From: JAEXZL01 sp049943125
GTDB lineage: Bacteria > Bacillota > Clostridia > Clostridiales > Clostridiaceae
Assembly: GCF_049943125.1 (NCBI RefSeq)
Contig: NZ_CP188040.1
Location: forward strand, 2,232,001-2,296,000
Reading direction: 5' to 3'
DNA length: 64,000 bases
Each line of letters opens with the position of its first letter. The stretch's first letter is position 1. The position numbers and the translations under genes were made by a program. Shown here piece by piece: positions 35,228-43,314 of the stretch. The notes below the pieces were generated by a model, which was not told where the DNA came from, made no database searches, and was given only the letters and a program-made list of their open reading frames with translations.

Positions 35228-35434
35228 ATGCCAGAGTACTTACAGAAAGAGCTTGAAAAAAAATATAAGGAGCTTTGCCAGCTAAAGGATGAGTTAGTTT
35301 CTCATACTGGAGAGTATGGAGAGGAGCTCTACAGGAGAAGCTTTCTAGAAATGAGTGATGAGATTGAAGAACTCATAAGGGAGCAGAGAACCAAGGAAAT
35401 GAGAGCTTCAATTATAAGAAGGGCAAGGGGTTAG
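35228..35434 (+). CDS. Small coiled-coil hypothetical protein
   Basis: About 68 residues, highly charged and helical (PEYLQKELEKKYKELCQLKDE, then a Glu/Arg-rich tail ending RASIIRRARG). It looks like one or two helices forming a coiled coil, with no recognised family. I start at ATG 35228 because GGGG lies six bases before it; ATG 35216 has no ribosome site. A good terminator follows. Spo0E-like phosphatases are similarly small, but the SxxxD signature is not present, so I do not assign it there. Confidence 0.65.
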   Translation: MPEYLQKELEKKYKELCQLKDELVSHTGEYGEELYRRSFLEMSDEIEELIREQRTKEMRASIIRRARG

Positions 35435-35436
35435 TT

Positions 35437-35467
35437 AAAGGCTGTGAAAGGTTCACAGCCTTTTTAT
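35437..35467. terminator. Terminator after the 35228 gene
   Basis: AAGGCTGTGAA pairs with TTCACAGCCTT, followed by TTTTT. It also abuts the stop of the converging coat-like gene. Confidence 0.85.
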
Positions 35468-36484
35468 TTAATCCATATCTAAGTTCAATAGAAAAGGGTG
35501 AAGCCATAGACATCCACAATTATCAGGGGTATGGTGGTGCATTGGAAAATTTACTGGACTGTAATAAGGATAATTTGAAAAGGCATTATAGTAAAAACAG
35601 TGCTTATTATGCTTTTTTCTTCTTCTATCCCTACTCTTTGAGCTTCTATTCATAGAGCTGGAGTACATATTATCTTGATCATCCATATCTTGAAGATTAC
35701 CTGGTTGAATCATTAAGGGGCCCATTCCTCCCGTATAAGGGGTAAAAGGAAAGATTGCCATTGAATTCATCCATGGGTTAATCTGAGGTCCCATAGTACC
35801 AGTTAAATTATAGGCTCCAGTGGAGCTTATATCAGGATAGGTTGTCATAGGATATTGAAGGGGAACACCACCTGAAAACTGGCTTCCCATTTGTCCAGCT
35901 CCCATGGTACCCATTGGTCCTTGCAACATAGGATTTACAAATGTAGGTACAGGATAGGCGGGCATATGGGGGATGCAGTAATGAGTCCAACCATACATGG
36001 AAGGATGCATTGCAGCTCCTATAGAGCTTTGAGCTGTTGGATTACTGGGAGATAATCCTTCTGTGAAAGATCCCATGGAGGGAGCGTTCTGCCCCATAAA
36101 GTAAGTGCCGTATAAAGGATTTGTCGAGGTATTAAAGTTCTGAGTGGCAGATGTAGTCATGTTAAAAGGAATACCTTGATTAGTAGGATACATACCCAGA
36201 CTTCCACCTCCCATAAAAGAGGAATCCTGCCCAGTACTTCCTAAAGTCCCTGGTATATTTTGAGATTGTGTATCTGAGGTGCTAGGACCTTGAGTAGCAG
36301 TATTTTCTGTTCTCATTTCATTGGTATTTATATCCTCAGAAGAGGAGCTTCCTAGGTAGCTGATATCTACCATTAAATCCTCGGCTTCCTGTTTAGTTTT
36401 TTCTGAAGCTCTTGGGAAGAAGCTGTTATCAGTTCCCCATATAGAGGAGTTGAATTTTAAAGGGTTGTCATCGCTATAGTACAT
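35468..36484 (-). CDS. Low-complexity Met/Gly/Pro/Tyr-rich protein, possible spore coat protein
   Basis: 338 residues without a catalytic domain. The first 60 are ordinary and charged (SSIWGTDNSFFPRASEKTK). The middle 220 are rich in Gly, Met, Pro, Tyr, Ser and Thr with loose repeats such as GTMG, GSLGMYP, MGPQINPW. A basic patch (RSSKSRDRRRKKHNKH) is followed by a Tyr/His/Cys-rich tail. Composition is like clostridial and bacillar coat or exosporium proteins that cross-link through tyrosine. This is inference from composition only; no family is recognised. Confidence 0.6.
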   Translation of the reverse strand: MYYSDDNPLKFNSSIWGTDNSFFPRASEKTKQEAEDLMVDISYLGSSSSEDINTNEMRTENTATQGPSTSDTQSQNIPGTLGSTGQDSSFMGGGSLGMYPTNQGIPFNMTTSATQNFNTSTNPLYGTYFMGQNAPSMGSFTEGLSPSNPTAQSSIGAAMHPSMYGWTHYCIPHMPAYPVPTFVNPMLQGPMGTMGAGQMGSQFSGGVPLQYPMTTYPDISSTGAYNLTGTMGPQINPWMNSMAIFPFTPYTGGMGPLMIQPGNLQDMDDQDNMYSSSMNRSSKSRDRRRKKHNKHCFYYNAFSNYPYYSPVNFPMHHHTPDNCGCLWLHPFLLNLDMD

Positions 36485-36577
36485 AAGTACCTCCGTATAT
36501 TATTTACCACAATTTTAATATATGTTTTATAAGGAAAAAAGTGATAATACAGAGGGCTTTAATTATTTATATTTATC

Positions 36578-37276
36578 TTATTCAACTCCATTTTTTATAG
36601 AGGATATTAATTTCGAAGGAAAATTCTTCATTTCCATGTCCTTTGCGGTTTTTGAATGATCATATTCTACCTGTACAACCTTACCTGATACTTTACCGCT
36701 TTTTTCTATATCTATAAGGACATAGCTTGCAGCAGGATTACCATTTTTGGGCTTACCTACACTGCCTGAGTTTATGAGAAGTTTATTATCTATTTCATGG
36801 AGGCCTGGTATATGAGTATGAGCACATACTAGAACATCCTCTTGAATTTCACTAAGATGCTTTTTTGCCTCAGGGGAGTCAAAAGTAAGATATTCATTAA
36901 TCCTTGATGGGCTTCCGTGAACGAAAAGAAAGCTTCTATTCTCAAACACTAGCCTTAAGCTTTCAGGAAGGCTTTCTAAATAAAGCTTATGAGAGGCTCT
37001 CAGCTCTTCACTTGTCCAGGGAAGAGAAAAGCTATTTATGGAGGTATCTCTTATAAAAGTAAAGTCATTATCAACCACAGAAGCGTCATAATTTCCCTTA
37101 AGGCATAATATCCTTCTTCTTCTTATCAGGGCAACCACTTCATTGGGGTGGGGACCATAGCCTGTTAAATCCCCAAGACAAATTATTAAATCCGCATTAT
37201 TTTCATCTATATTATCTAATACCTTATTTAGGGCATAAATGTTTCCATGAATATCACTAATACATGCAATTCTCAT
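36578..37276 (-). CDS. Metallophosphoesterase
   Basis: A 232-residue calcineurin-like phosphoesterase. The dimetal ligands are visible: SDIHGN near 7, GDLTGYGP near 37, KGNYD near 58, AHTHIPG near 152 and NSGSVGKPKNG near 171. It resembles the YfcE/MJ0936 phosphodiesterase subgroup that cleaves phosphodiesters in the cytoplasm. Substrate is unknown. It has a GGTGCTCC ribosome site region and stands alone behind the coat-like gene on the same strand. Confidence 0.88.
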   Translation of the reverse strand: MRIACISDIHGNIYALNKVLDNIDENNADLIICLGDLTGYGPHPNEVVALIRRRRILCLKGNYDASVVDNDFTFIRDTSINSFSLPWTSEELRASHKLYLESLPESLRLVFENRSFLFVHGSPSRINEYLTFDSPEAKKHLSEIQEDVLVCAHTHIPGLHEIDNKLLINSGSVGKPKNGNPAASYVLIDIEKSGKVSGKVVQVEYDHSKTAKDMEMKNFPSKLISSIKNGVE

Positions 37277-37417
37277 AGGAGCACCACCTTATTTTAAATA
37301 GTTTATTATTATACTTATGCTGCTTCAGAAATATTATATCATTAATGGCCTTACCTATTATAGAGAATTGATAAGACTCTGTAATATTTTTCTTCAATGG
37401 AATTTTATTCCTAAAAT

Positions 37418-37446
37418 TTAGGAGACATATAAATATGCCTCCTAAG
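37418..37446 (-). terminator. Terminator overlapping the end of the GIY-YIG gene
   Basis: On the minus strand TTAGGAGGCATAT pairs with ATATGTCTCCTAA (one G-T), followed by ATTTTA. The left arm contains the gene's stop codon. Confidence 0.65.
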
Positions 37447-37720
37447 GATTAATACAAGCTTTATTCAAGGGAAGAATAGAATTTTTATTTATAAGAAGTA
37501 GCTTTTCTTCCCTAGATAGTTTTTTTATTGCATATTCTCTTTTTTGAGCATCTATCTTATCTTCATACTCTTCGTAGTAAACTAGCTCTACAGGAAGCTT
37601 TGCCCTGGTATATTTAGCGCCTTTTCCCATAGAATGAGCTTTCAACCTTTTTTCTAAGTTGTTTGTCCAGCCTGTATAAAGACTTTCATCACAGCATTTT
37701 AAAATATAAACATAGTTCAT
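37442..37720 (-). CDS. GIY-YIG nuclease domain protein (UPF0213/YhbQ-like)
   Basis: A 92-residue single-domain protein. The GIY-YIG strands appear as YVYILKC and LYTGWT, followed by NNLEKRLKAH, the catalytic arginine and KYTRAKLPVELVYYE; the C-terminal EYAIKKLSREEK helix is typical. Stand-alone members of this small family have a putative nuclease fold with uncertain role, possibly in DNA repair. No mobile-element signs surround it. Confidence 0.9.
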   Translation of the reverse strand: MNYVYILKCCDESLYTGWTNNLEKRLKAHSMGKGAKYTRAKLPVELVYYEEYEDKIDAQKREYAIKKLSREEKLLLINKNSILPLNKACINP

Positions 37721-37797
37721 TTGTTAGCACCCCTGATAAAATTTCAATTATATTTTATCATATATAAATTATTATTGTGGGGGATTAAAGCTTTGGA

Positions 37798-38517
37798 TTA
37801 TTCAAATTTAAAAATATCCATTGCCTTCAGCATTTCCATATCTATATTGTGTGAAATAGGAAGGTCGTGATCTTCTCTGAAATCAAGCACTGACTTTTTT
37901 AGTCCTTCTCCATAGATACCGTCTATGGTGCTTTTGTAATAGCATAAATCCTTAAGTCTTTCTTGAACCCCATAGACATCAGCCCCCCTATCTCCAGGAA
38001 CCAAAGTTCTCACATAGCTGGTAAACAGCCAGTTGGCACCACCATATATAACCACTGAGGTACCTATATTTACCCTGGAGTATAAGTCCTTAGCATCGGC
38101 ATTAAACATTCTAATACAGCCATGAGATGCAAAGCTTCCGATAGATGAGGGCTTAGTTGTACCATGGATACCATATATACCCCAAGGAACATTAAGGCCC
38201 AGCCATCTTCCACCAAAGCCTTCATTCCATTGACCCTTGCTGGTTATTTTCCAGGTTCCAAGGGGAGAAGGGGAATCCAGTGCTCCAACGGCTATTGAAT
38301 ACTTCTTTATGGTTTCTTTGCTCTCCTTATCTATTAGATAAAGCTGAAGCTCATTTACATCTATTAATATGATATGTTTAGAAGTTTTCTTGTCAGAGGG
38401 CTCCGAAGCTGAAGTGGATATGTCCAGGTATAGACACAAGAATATTAATAAGAAACAGAAAAAAACTAGTAAAAAGCTTTTTAGTGCTTTGATATTATTG
38501 TATTTTATTAAGGCCAT
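37798..38517 (-). CDS. L,D-transpeptidase (YkuD) with peptidoglycan-binding domain
   Basis: A 239-residue exported enzyme. A signal-anchor helix at about 13-33 is followed by a YkuD catalytic domain with HGTTKPSSIG near 112 and the active-site motif SHGCIRM near 126 (Cys nucleophile), then a C-terminal PG_binding_1 domain near 165-235. It forms 3-3 cross-links or anchors proteins in the wall. The order catalytic then binding is common in Clostridia. Start ATG has an AGGAGGAC site. Confidence 0.92.
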   Translation of the reverse strand: MALIKYNNIKALKSFLLVFFCFLLIFLCLYLDISTSASEPSDKKTSKHIILIDVNELQLYLIDKESKETIKKYSIAVGALDSPSPLGTWKITSKGQWNEGFGGRWLGLNVPWGIYGIHGTTKPSSIGSFASHGCIRMFNADAKDLYSRVNIGTSVVIYGGANWLFTSYVRTLVPGDRGADVYGVQERLKDLCYYKSTIDGIYGEGLKKSVLDFREDHDLPISHNIDMEMLKAMDIFKFE

Positions 38518-38665
38518 TCCATATTGTCCTCCTATAAAGAATCGTAAATATATTCTTTGCTTCCGTACCTAAAATATCCTAACAAAATTTTGAAAGTGAT
38601 TTATTCCTTGAAAGTTACTGATTTTATCATATAATTTACCTAAGGATAAATATAAGGGGATGTGG

Positions 38666-39340
38666 ATGATGAAGATAAATACAGTAATATTTGATTTAGA
38701 TGGTACACTTTTGGATACCCTTGAGGATCTTTGTGATAGTGTAAATTATATAATGACAAATATAGGACATAGTAACAGGGAATTGAAGGAGATAAGAAGC
38801 TTCTTAGGAAATGGAGCTGAAACACTCCTAAAAAAATGTCTTTCTAGTGACCTTCAGGAGGAAGAGTTTGTAAAGGTACTGGAGGAATATAAGGCTCATT
38901 ATCAAATAAATATGCACAATAAGACCTTGCCTTATCCAGGGATTCTTGAGCTTCTACAGGTGCTAAAGGACAGGGGTTATAAGCTTGCTATTGTTTCCAA
39001 TAAGCAGGATGAGGCGGTAAAGGTACTGGCAGAAAAGTATTTTAAAGGCTTAATTGATACAGCAGCGGGAGAGAGTGCAGCTATAAAGAGAAAGCCTGCT
39101 CCAGATACTATATTTAAAGCAATAGAGGAGCTTGGCTCTAAAAAAGAAGAAGCCATATATGTGGGAGATTCCGAGGTGGATTCAGAAGCTGCAAGAAATG
39201 CAGGTATACCCTGTGTATTAGTTACCTGGGGCTTTAGAGATAGAGAGGATTTAGAGAAGGAAAAGCCTGATTATATAATTGATGGGGCTGGTGAGCTTTT
39301 GAATATACTTGATATATCTGATGATTTAAGAAATAAATAA
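38666..39340 (+). CDS. HAD-IA phosphatase (phosphoglycolate phosphatase-like)
   Basis: About 224 residues. Motif I FDLDGTLLDT, motif II VSNKQD, motif III KRKPAPD and motif IV YVGDSEVDSEAARNAG are complete, with a helical C1 cap. This profile matches the Gph-like group that dephosphorylates phosphoglycolate and related small phosphates. I prefer the ATG at 38666 (six bases after AAGGGG); 38660 and 38669 are alternatives. It is divergent from the L,D-transpeptidase gene. Confidence 0.88.
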   Translation: MMKINTVIFDLDGTLLDTLEDLCDSVNYIMTNIGHSNRELKEIRSFLGNGAETLLKKCLSSDLQEEEFVKVLEEYKAHYQINMHNKTLPYPGILELLQVLKDRGYKLAIVSNKQDEAVKVLAEKYFKGLIDTAAGESAAIKRKPAPDTIFKAIEELGSKKEEAIYVGDSEVDSEAARNAGIPCVLVTWGFRDREDLEKEKPDYIIDGAGELLNILDISDDLRNK

Positions 39341-39344
39341 TTTA

Positions 39345-39385
39345 AAAAAACACCTTAAGGAAAATTACTAACCTTAAGGTGTTTC
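39345..39385. terminator. Bidirectional terminator
   Basis: AAACACCTTAAGG pairs with CCTTAAGGTGTTT around a 12-base loop, with flanking A/T runs. It lies between the HAD gene and the convergent ABC genes. Confidence 0.85.
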
Positions 39386-39396
39386 ATTATTTAATA

Positions 39397-41184
39397 TTAA
39401 GCTCCCTCACTGAGGAATCTATACTGAGCCATATAAAGATCGTAGTATAGGCCCTTTACCTCTAAGAGTTCTTCGTGAGTTCCAGCTTCTTTTATTCTGC
39501 CTTCATCAATAACCATGATTCTGTCGCAGTCTCTTATAGTGGACAGTCTGTGTGCTATAACGAAGGAGGTTCTTCCTCTTAATAGCTTTTTAATACCCTG
39601 CTGAACTAGCTTTTCTGTGAAGGTATCGATATTTGAGGTAGCCTCGTCCAGTATAAGAATCCTTGGATTGGCCAGCATAGCTCTGGCGAAGGAGATAAGC
39701 TGCCTTTGTCCCAAGGATAGCCTGGAGCCTCTTTCATTTACCTCTGTATCATAGCCCTTTTCCATGGCCATGATGAAGTCATGAGCATTAACGGCCTTGG
39801 CTGCAGCTATTATTTCCTCCTCAGTGGCATCAAGCTTACCGTATCTAATATTCTCCTTAATAGTTGTGGAGAAGAGGAAGGTATCCTGAAGCATTATACC
39901 CATTTGAGATCGAAGGGACTCTATCTCAACATTTTTTATATTTTTTCCATCGATTAGAATTTCGCCCTCCTGTGTATCATAAAAGCGGCTTAATAGTGCA
40001 GTTATTGTGGTCTTCCCAGCTCCTGTGGGCCCAACTAAGGCTATGTTTTCACCAGGAGCTACCTTGAAGCTTACATTATTTAATACTGGACTACCTTCCT
40101 CATAGTAGAAGGTAACATCCTTAAATTCAACATTTCCTTTTATCTTAGGCATTTTAACGGAATCATTTATATTCACTATGTCCGGAGAAATATCGATTAT
40201 GTCAAAGATTCTTTCAGCAGCAGAGAAGTTCTGCACTAAGGTATTATAGAAGCTTGATATATTCATTATAGGTCTCCAGAACATGCCTATATACATGGTA
40301 AAGGCTATAAGGGTACCTATTTCAATAGTATTATTTGTTAGTAAGGTAACACCCACCCAATATATCAGTATGATTCCTATACCCCAAGAGAAATCTACCA
40401 GGGGCCAGAAGAAGTCATTAATCCTGATGGTATAGGTAAAGTAATTCATAAGATCCCCTACCATGCCTTTAAAGTCCTTAGAGGTGTGTCTTTCGTTAGC
40501 AAATGCTTGAACAACTTTAATTCCAGCAAAATCCTCATGGGTAAAGGCATTTAAATTAGAACGTTTTTTTCTGTATGCTATCCATCTCTTCGTAGATATG
40601 GTTTCTACTAAAAACATGCCCGCCATCAGGAAGGGAAGGATCAATAAACTTGCAAGAGCTAGCTTAGTATTAAGCAGAAACATCATAACCGTTACCAGTA
40701 TAAGACTTAAAATCTCAGGAATAAAGGTGGTTACACTGTTGTTAAAAAGCTCCTGAAGGGAGTTAACATCACCAATTACCCTTGCTAATATCTTTCCTAC
40801 AGGCCTGTTATCAAAGAAGGAGAAGGAAAGCTTCTGTATATGAGAATACAGCTCTTCTCTTATATCAATGAGTATTTTATTAGTAATTGATGACATGGAT
40901 ATTATCCTAATCCTTGTGCATAAGGAGGCTATTAGGTTCATTAAAACTAAAATACCTCCTAGAATAAGAAGTCCCTTTATATCTTTCGAGGCTACATTTA
41001 CATCAATAGCCCTTTGAAGGAGAAAAGGATTTAATACTCCCACTATCATTACATATATCATTAGAAGTATTACCCCTGCAGCCTTTAATCTGTAGGGCTT
41101 AAGATATTTTAAAAGCCTTATGATAATCTCTAGCTTAGAATGTTTTTGGATATCTTCATCCTGTTTTACAGTGTTTCTAGCCAT
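39397..41184 (-). CDS. Heterodimeric ABC exporter, subunit with canonical catalytic glutamate (BmrD-like)
   Basis: A 595-residue half-transporter: six membrane helices (residues 30-330) and an ATPase with Walker A GPTGAGKTT near 387, signature in the variant form LSLGQRQL near 490, Walker B LILDEATSNID near 511 (catalytic Glu present) and AHRLST. The altered signature faces the degenerate site of the partner at 41184-42923, the arrangement known from TM287/288 and BmrCD. The start ATG overlaps the partner stop by one base (TAATG), so the two are translationally coupled. Likely a multidrug exporter. Confidence 0.9.
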   Translation of the reverse strand: MARNTVKQDEDIQKHSKLEIIIRLLKYLKPYRLKAAGVILLMIYVMIVGVLNPFLLQRAIDVNVASKDIKGLLILGGILVLMNLIASLCTRIRIISMSSITNKILIDIREELYSHIQKLSFSFFDNRPVGKILARVIGDVNSLQELFNNSVTTFIPEILSLILVTVMMFLLNTKLALASLLILPFLMAGMFLVETISTKRWIAYRKKRSNLNAFTHEDFAGIKVVQAFANERHTSKDFKGMVGDLMNYFTYTIRINDFFWPLVDFSWGIGIILIYWVGVTLLTNNTIEIGTLIAFTMYIGMFWRPIMNISSFYNTLVQNFSAAERIFDIIDISPDIVNINDSVKMPKIKGNVEFKDVTFYYEEGSPVLNNVSFKVAPGENIALVGPTGAGKTTITALLSRFYDTQEGEILIDGKNIKNVEIESLRSQMGIMLQDTFLFSTTIKENIRYGKLDATEEEIIAAAKAVNAHDFIMAMEKGYDTEVNERGSRLSLGQRQLISFARAMLANPRILILDEATSNIDTFTEKLVQQGIKKLLRGRTSFVIAHRLSTIRDCDRIMVIDEGRIKEAGTHEELLEVKGLYYDLYMAQYRFLSEGA

Positions 41185-42923
41185 TATACCACCTCACTTT
41201 CTAAGGCTTTAAAGTCTTTAAATTGTTCGCAGTATATTTCATAGTAGCGGCCTCTAAGCTTTAGAAGCTCTTCGTGTGTTCCTTCTTCAACAATAGTTCC
41301 GTTTTCTAAGAATATAATTTTGTCTGCATTTTTAACGGAGGAGATTCTGTGAGCGATAATGAAGGTAGTACACTTATTTATCCTATTTTTAAGATTTTTA
41401 AGAAGTGCATACTCTGTCTCCATATCCAGGGCAGAGGTTGCATCATCAAGGATCAATATAGCTGAATTTCTGATTATAGCCCTTGCTATAGAAATTCTCT
41501 GCTTCTGTCCCCCTGATAGCCCTATACCTCTTTCTCCTACAAGAGTATCGAAACCATCCTCCAGCTCAGCTATAAAGTCGCAGCAGGCAATTTTAGCTGC
41601 AGCTTCAATCTCCTCATCGGTAGCCTGTTTATTTCCAAAGCGGATATTTTCTCTTATGGTTTCAGAGAAAAGGAAGGTATCCTCTGGAACTACGGACATG
41701 CTACTTCTTAAGGAGTATAAATCCATTTCTTGTAGTGGAATTCCATCCACCAATACCTCTCCTTCTTCAGGATCATAATATCTCCCTATAAGATGAAGGA
41801 GTGAAGACTTACCAGAGCCTGTACCACCCATTACTGCTACAGTGCTACCGGCTTCTACTTTTAGATTTATATCCTTTAATATTTCTTCCTCCTCAGAATA
41901 TCTGAAGGAAACCTCTTTAAAGTCTATTTCTCCCTGGATTACCTCTGGAGAAACAGCATTAGGAGGAGAAACTATTTTAGATGGTCTATCTAAGATAGCA
42001 AATATTTTCTTTGAGGAAGCTTGGTTTTGTGCCAGCATGTTTGTGAGCCAGCCTAGGTTTCTCATTGGCCAAACTAGATTCCATATATACTGACTGAAGG
42101 CAAATAAATCACCAAAGGACATTTCTCCTTGAATAACTAGAACCCCACCAAAAATCAGCATTATAACTACAGAAAGGTTAGTGAGAAGCTCAATGGGAGG
42201 ATAATAGGTTGCCAGTCCTTTTGCCTGCTTCATATTCAGATTATAATTGGTTTTATTCATCTCAAGGAATTTTAATATTTCATGCTTTTCCCTGGCAAAG
42301 GCTTTAACTAGTCTAACACCAGCGATGTTTTCTTGAGCAGTAGTGTTTATCACTGCTGCCTGATCAGAAATAGCCTCATAGCTCTTCATGATATTCTTTT
42401 CTAGCTTTATAGCTAAAAAGCCAATAGGAATCATTATGCTTATGCAAGCAAGAGCTAGCTTATAGTTTAAAATAAATAGTATTGCAGAGCTTGTAACAAA
42501 ATAAATGATATTTTCCACAAATAATCTTAGGCCGAAGGATATGGTTCTCCATATATTATCTACGTCCTCACCTATTCTTGACATGAGCTCACCGGTATTC
42601 ATACTGTCAAAATAGCTGAATTCTTGACTCTGAATATGGTTGAAGAGCTCATTCTTAAGAGATTCATTGACCTTTGTAGATAATACATCAAAGAGATATT
42701 CCTTGGTATAACCAAAGATATTTTTTATTAAGGTTAAGCCTAATATAGCAAGGAGCAGCAGCTTTAAAAGTCCAAAGCCTCCATCTCCATAAATTACATC
42801 ATCTACAATTAATTTTGTAACATAGGGTGTTAAGGTATCGGCAGCAATAACCAGAAGCATGGCTGTCACAGGTATTAAAAGTAATGCCTTGTGACGAAGG
42901 ATGTACTTAAATATTCGTTTCAT
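41184..42923 (-). CDS. Heterodimeric ABC exporter, subunit with degenerate site (BmrC-like)
   Basis: About 579 residues: six membrane helices, Walker A GGTGSGKSS, canonical signature LSGGQKQRIS, and a Walker B ending LILDDATSALD in which Asp (about residue 494) replaces the catalytic glutamate. That change defines the degenerate site of heterodimeric exporters. I chose the ATG at 42923, eight bases after AAAGGAGG; the frame runs 45 codons further upstream without a site. Its leader holds a small ORF and two terminators, suggesting drug-responsive attenuation like bmrBCD. Confidence 0.9.
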   Translation of the reverse strand: MKRIFKYILRHKALLLIPVTAMLLVIAADTLTPYVTKLIVDDVIYGDGGFGLLKLLLLAILGLTLIKNIFGYTKEYLFDVLSTKVNESLKNELFNHIQSQEFSYFDSMNTGELMSRIGEDVDNIWRTISFGLRLFVENIIYFVTSSAILFILNYKLALACISIMIPIGFLAIKLEKNIMKSYEAISDQAAVINTTAQENIAGVRLVKAFAREKHEILKFLEMNKTNYNLNMKQAKGLATYYPPIELLTNLSVVIMLIFGGVLVIQGEMSFGDLFAFSQYIWNLVWPMRNLGWLTNMLAQNQASSKKIFAILDRPSKIVSPPNAVSPEVIQGEIDFKEVSFRYSEEEEILKDINLKVEAGSTVAVMGGTGSGKSSLLHLIGRYYDPEEGEVLVDGIPLQEMDLYSLRSSMSVVPEDTFLFSETIRENIRFGNKQATDEEIEAAAKIACCDFIAELEDGFDTLVGERGIGLSGGQKQRISIARAIIRNSAILILDDATSALDMETEYALLKNLKNRINKCTTFIIAHRISSVKNADKIIFLENGTIVEEGTHEELLKLRGRYYEIYCEQFKDFKALESEVV

Positions 42924-42991
42924 TGAATCAACCTCCTTTATTGTTGAATTTAAGCACTTGGATACATCTTTGTTGAAAGAGGTGAATAGGC

Positions 42992-43022
42992 AAAAAAAGC
43001 TATGGTACGCCCATAGCTTTTT
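42992..43022. terminator. Leader terminator T2 of the ABC pair
   Basis: AAAAAGCTATGG pairs perfectly with CCATAGCTTTTT around 5 bases; on the minus strand a T run follows. It is the second of two terminators between the leader ORF and the ABC genes. Confidence 0.82.
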
Positions 43023-43040
43023 GTTAAAAGTATAATTATT

Positions 43041-43073
43041 AAAAAAAGCCAAGGGCAAGATAACCCTTGGCTC
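43041..43073 (-). terminator. Leader terminator T1 of the ABC pair
   Basis: On the minus strand AGCCAAGGG pairs with CCCTTGGCT and is followed by seven T. It starts about 24 bases after the leader ORF stop. Confidence 0.85.
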
Positions 43074-43096
43074 TCTAATTTCATAATAAAATAAAC

Positions 43097-43186
43097 CTAA
43101 TTACCACTTTGAAACAAAGATAGGGCATCAAAAAAATTAGTATTCTGTTGTGTGTTATTTGAGGAATTGAATATTCTCATTTTCAC
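43097..43186 (-). CDS. 29-residue leader peptide before the ABC pair
   Basis: A GTG-started ORF of 29 codons with AAAGGAG nine bases upstream (43196-43202); an internal ATG at 43180 is an alternative. The product is polar and Asn/Gln/Phe-rich (NSSNNTQQNT, then FFDALSLFQSGN), with no signal peptide. It lies between a good promoter (43235-43263) and two tandem terminators, before the exporter genes. By analogy with bmrB in Bacillus subtilis it may report ribosome stalling to the transcript. It could instead be a free small protein. Confidence 0.6.
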   Translation of the reverse strand: MKMRIFNSSNNTQQNTNFFDALSLFQSGN

Positions 43187-43234
43187 TTGTCCTATCTCCT
43201 TTCATTGAATTGACTATTAGTTTAGTCTTTTTTC

Positions 43235-43263
43235 ATATTACAGTAATTTTTTGTGATTGGCAA
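43235..43263 (-). promoter_or_regulatory. Promoter of the ABC leader transcript
   Basis: On the minus strand TTGCCA and TAATAT are exactly 17 bases apart; transcription would begin near 43228, about 40 bases before the leader ORF. Confidence 0.7.
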
Positions 43264-43314
43264 TAGTATTTGGAAAATTTTAAATTATTTATTTTTCTTT
43301 TATAATATATACTA

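Noticed and set aside
35228..35434. Spo0E-like aspartyl phosphatase
   Set aside because: The size fits but the conserved SxxxD signature is absent, so it is left as a coiled-coil hypothetical.
41359..41778. Long antisense frame within the ABC gene
   Set aside because: Mirror-image composition of the coding strand, no ribosome site, no family resemblance.
42924..43058. 45-codon N-terminal extension of the BmrC-like protein
   Set aside because: It reads through terminator T2 and lacks a ribosome site, while the internal ATG has AAAGGAGG at ideal spacing and gives the normal family length.
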